In this document: in pieces, positions 61,863 to 64,000 of the stretch
Position numbering within the stretch: position 1 is the stretch's first letter
Layout: each line of letters opens with the position of its first letter
Source: an uncultured Lachnospiraceae bacterium
Lineage (GTDB): Bacteria > Bacillota > Clostridia > Lachnospirales > Lachnospiraceae
Direction of reading: 5' to 3'
DNA: 64,000 bases
Assembly: GCA_902775895.1 (NCBI GenBank)
Contig: CACYNO010000007.1
Location: 1 to 64,000 of the forward strand
Notes under the pieces: model-generated
Told to the model about the DNA's origin: nothing
The model's database searches: none
The model's input: only the letters and a program-made list of their open reading frames with translations
Program-made: the position numbers and the translations under genes

Positions 61863-63767
61863 TCAAACCATCAATCCGCACACAAGCTCACTAAGCTCTG
61901 TCGGGTTTTCCAAAGGCATACCGTTTATCAGGCAGGCCTGGGCGTAAAGAATCTTGCTGTAATCCGCCAGCTTATCCTTGTCAGTCTCATAGAGAGATTC
62001 TATGCGCTTTGCGATAGGATGGTTCATATTTATCTCAAGGACTGTTTCCGCCTTTACCTGCTGCCCCTGAGCATCAGGCATTTTATTTAGGATGTTTTCC
62101 ATCTCTACTGATATGTCGCCTTCGCTTGAGAGGCATACGGGGTGGTTTTCCAAAGCGTTTGTAAACTTCACCTTGGCCAATTTATCTCCTATACTTTCTT
62201 TCATGAACTTGAACATATCAGCCTTGCTCTCGTTTTCGTTTTTGAGCTTTTCCTTATCCTCTTCGGAGGAAAGGTTAAGGCTGTCCTTGCAGACATTCAG
62301 GAACTCTTTTTCGTAATAGTTTCGCATCATCTGTATCGCGAATTCGTCAATGTCCTCCGTAAAGAAAAGAACTTCATAACCCTTTGCGATGACAGACTCA
62401 ACCTGTGGGATACTCTTGATCTTTTCCACACTTCCACCGGAAGCATAGAAGATTTTTTCCTGATCTTCCTTCATACGGCCCGTATATTCTTTGAGGCTGA
62501 CCAGAGTTCCTTCTTCAGGCTTTCCCTCATATGAAGACTTGAATAATATCAGATCCTGAAGCAGTCCCTTGTGCATACCGTAATCTGAGTAAATGCCCCA
62601 TTTAAGCTGGGTTCCGAAGTTGTTGAAAAACTTTTCGTATACATCTCTTTCTTCATCAAGCATCTTTGTAAGCTCACCGGCGATCTTTTTCTCCAAGGCC
62701 TTTGCTATTACTTTCAACTGCCTGTCGTGCTGGAGCATCTCTCTTGAGATATTAAGAGAAAGGTCTGAACTGTCCACAAGTCCTTTTACAAAGCTGAAAT
62801 AGTCAGGAAGCAGATCCTTGCACTTTTCCATGATCATAACGCCGCTGGAATAAAGGGAAAGTCCCTTTTCAAAATCCTTGCTGTAGTAGTCAAAAGGAGC
62901 TCTTCCAGGGATGAAGAGAAGGGCGATGTACTCGGATGTTCCTTCAGCCTTTTGTCTGATTACACGTAAAGGAGGTTCAAAGTCAAAAAATTTTTCCTGA
63001 TAAAAGGCACTGTATTCATCGTCCGTAACCTCTGAGAGATCCTTTTTCCAGATAGGTATCATACTGTTTAAGGTCTCGTCTTCCTGTACGGTGTCAAATT
63101 CGCCTTCGGAACCTTCTTTCGGAACACTTTTTTCCGTGATCATGCGTATGGGATAGCGTATATAATCACTGTATTTTTTAATAAGTTCTTTAATGGTGTA
63201 TTCTTCAAGATAATCGCTGTACTTATCATCATCCGTATCTTCTTTGAGATGAAGAGTGATAACGGTTCCCGCTGTTTCCTTCTCACAGGATTCTATTCCG
63301 TAACCGTCTGCGCCTTCAGATTCCCATCTGCTTCCTTTTTCTTCGCCGAAAGCCCTGCTTTCCACGGTGATGCGGTCAGCTACCATAAAAGCGGAATAAA
63401 AGCCAACGCCGAACTGTCCGATGATATCTATGTTTTCATCTTCCTTGTCGGGGTCGTTTTTAAACTCAAAGGATCCGCTTTTTGCAATGGTTCCGAGATT
63501 GGTCTCCAATTCTTCCTGAGTCATGCCGCAGCCATTGTCCTCTATGGTGAGGGTACGGGCTTCTTTATCGGGAGTGATCCTGATCTCATAATCATCATGC
63601 TTAAGACTTACACTGTCATCCGTAAGAGAGCGGAAGTAGAGCTTATCTATCGCGTCACTTGCGTTGGAGATAAGCTCTCTTAAAAAGATCTCTTTATGTG
63701 TGTAGATGGAATGGACCATCATATCGAGAAGCTTCTTTGATTCGGTCTTAAATTGTTTCTTTTCCAT
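61863..63767 (-). CDS. htpG: Hsp90-family chaperone HtpG
   Basis: This is a 634-aa Hsp90. The GHKL ATP site is clear: ELISNASDAIDKL (about residues 29-41), IEDNGCGMT (about 75-83) and GQFGVGFYSAFMV (about 115-127). The middle domain has IPIWKKDLSEVTDDEY and the catalytic Arg region SLNISREMLQ, and the C-terminal dimerisation domain is present. AGAGGTG precedes the ATG. It is transcribed from a promoter that overlaps the divergent tRNA promoter. Confidence 0.96.
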   Translation of the reverse strand: MEKKQFKTESKKLLDMMVHSIYTHKEIFLRELISNASDAIDKLYFRSLTDDSVSLKHDDYEIRITPDKEARTLTIEDNGCGMTQEELETNLGTIAKSGSFEFKNDPDKEDENIDIIGQFGVGFYSAFMVADRITVESRAFGEEKGSRWESEGADGYGIESCEKETAGTVITLHLKEDTDDDKYSDYLEEYTIKELIKKYSDYIRYPIRMITEKSVPKEGSEGEFDTVQEDETLNSMIPIWKKDLSEVTDDEYSAFYQEKFFDFEPPLRVIRQKAEGTSEYIALLFIPGRAPFDYYSKDFEKGLSLYSSGVMIMEKCKDLLPDYFSFVKGLVDSSDLSLNISREMLQHDRQLKVIAKALEKKIAGELTKMLDEERDVYEKFFNNFGTQLKWGIYSDYGMHKGLLQDLILFKSSYEGKPEEGTLVSLKEYTGRMKEDQEKIFYASGGSVEKIKSIPQVESVIAKGYEVLFFTEDIDEFAIQMMRNYYEKEFLNVCKDSLNLSSEEDKEKLKNENESKADMFKFMKESIGDKLAKVKFTNALENHPVCLSSEGDISVEMENILNKMPDAQGQQVKAETVLEINMNHPIAKRIESLYETDKDKLADYSKILYAQACLINGMPLENPTELSELVCGLMV

Positions 63768-63807
63768 TCTTGTTATTCACCTCTTTAATTTAATGACAAT
63801 TGCCATT

Positions 63808-63836
63808 ATTATAATGTGCTTTTTTTTGGTTGACAA
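63808..63836 (-). promoter_or_regulatory. htpG promoter
   Basis: On the minus strand, TTGTCA (63836-63831), 17-bp spacer, perfect TATAAT (63813-63808). No CIRCE or other heat-shock operator is seen. Confidence 0.8.
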
Positions 63837-63859
63837 GACGGCACATGAAATGCTAAACT
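63830..63859 (+). promoter_or_regulatory. tRNA-Ser promoter
   Basis: TTGACA (63830-63835), 18-bp spacer, TAAACT (63854-63859), 28 bp before the tRNA. Its -35 box occupies almost the same bases as that of htpG. Confidence 0.75.
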
Positions 63860-63887
63860 TCTAAAGTCGCTTATGAAAGCGGAGTTC

Positions 63888-63973
63888 GGAGAGGTACCGA
63901 AGCGGTCATAACGGGGCGGTCTTGAAAACCGTTAGGCTTCACGGCCACATGGGTTCGAATCCCATCCTCTCCG
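63888..63973 (+). tRNA. tRNA-Ser (UGA anticodon)
   Basis: 86 nt. The acceptor stem GGAGAGG pairs with CCTCTCC, with G as discriminator. The anticodon loop CTTGAAA holds TGA at 63923-63925, a long variable arm follows (TTAGGCTTCACGGCC), and the T-loop is GGGTTCGAATCCC. The CCA end is not encoded. Confidence 0.95.
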
Positions 63974-63977
63974 CTTT

Positions 63978-63998
63978 GGGGGATTTACCCCCTTTTTT
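63978..63998 (+). terminator. Terminator after tRNA-Ser
   Basis: GGGGG-ATTTA-CCCCC followed by six T. Confidence 0.85.
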
Positions 63999-64000
63999 AT

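Overview
The window looks like a chromosome segment from an anaerobic Gram-positive bacterium of the Clostridia, most likely the Lachnospiraceae. The evidence is the trpEGDCFBA operon behind a tryptophan T-box, the IreB/RuvX/DUF1292/RNase J block, the indolepyruvate:ferredoxin oxidoreductase, and the strong AGGAGG ribosome binding sites. I assign no species. From about 9.7 kb onward the sequence is ordinary, moderately GC-rich core genome. The first 6.3 kb is clearly more AT-rich and is accessory DNA.

Accessory region (1-9.7 kb). A Thoeris antiphage system comes first: thsA (SIR2-SLOG) on the plus strand and thsB (TIR) convergent on the minus strand. The pair is bracketed by a perfect 24-bp inverted repeat. 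A complete tyrosine recombinase gene abuts thsB, and one repeat lies inside the recombinase reading frame. The layout is that of an invertible defence cassette: a consensus promoter just outside the left repeat now drives thsA, and the recombinase operon now reads into thsB. Inversion would swap the two genes and join the recombinase in frame to ThsA. The proposed catalytic His of ThsA is Asn here. Next come gene debris (an XRE regulator remnant) and a two-gene operon of a 121-aa unknown protein and an HD phosphohydrolase. Then follows a junkyard made of a large serine recombinase tail, a decayed IS21-type element (intact istB, frameshifted and truncated istA) and the C-terminal half of a DUF4143 ATPase.

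Core region. 9.7-14.6 kb: ireB, ruvX, a DUF1292 gene, RNase J and a tRNA-wobble modification pair (TrmR-like methyltransferase, U32/TrhP-like). 14.7-21.8 kb: Trp T-box (UGG specifier, terminator), a second long hairpin, then trpEGDCFBA. An ECF S-component converges on trpA. 22.5-28.1 kb: a RelA/SpoT-like and Nudix fusion protein, then sbcD and sbcC. 28.3-34.6 kb: F-type ATP synthase operon, in which no separate delta gene exists and a delta C-terminal-like domain is fused to the N terminus of alpha. 34.7-35.1 kb: an ABC ATPase remnant cut by a 278-bp inverted-repeat element. A related element lies at 61.6 kb.

35.1-50 kb: secreted nuclease, STAS/SpoIIE partner-switching pair, D-Ala-D-Ala dipeptidase and VanY-type carboxypeptidase, cytosine deaminase, CPBP protease, UbiB-like kinase, PreA-like dehydrogenase, galactokinase, LytTR/DUF3021 pair and lipoproteins. 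50-55.5 kb: SDR oxidoreductase, iorA-iorB and phenylacetate-CoA ligase for aryl-keto acid and arylacetate metabolism. 55.5-60 kb: t6A genes tsaE, tsaB-rimI fusion and tsaD, with rnz, a 67-aa gene and ispD. 60-64 kb: lipoprotein, thpR, an inverted-repeat element, htpG and a tRNA-Ser(UGA). htpG and the tRNA diverge from promoters that share one -35 box.
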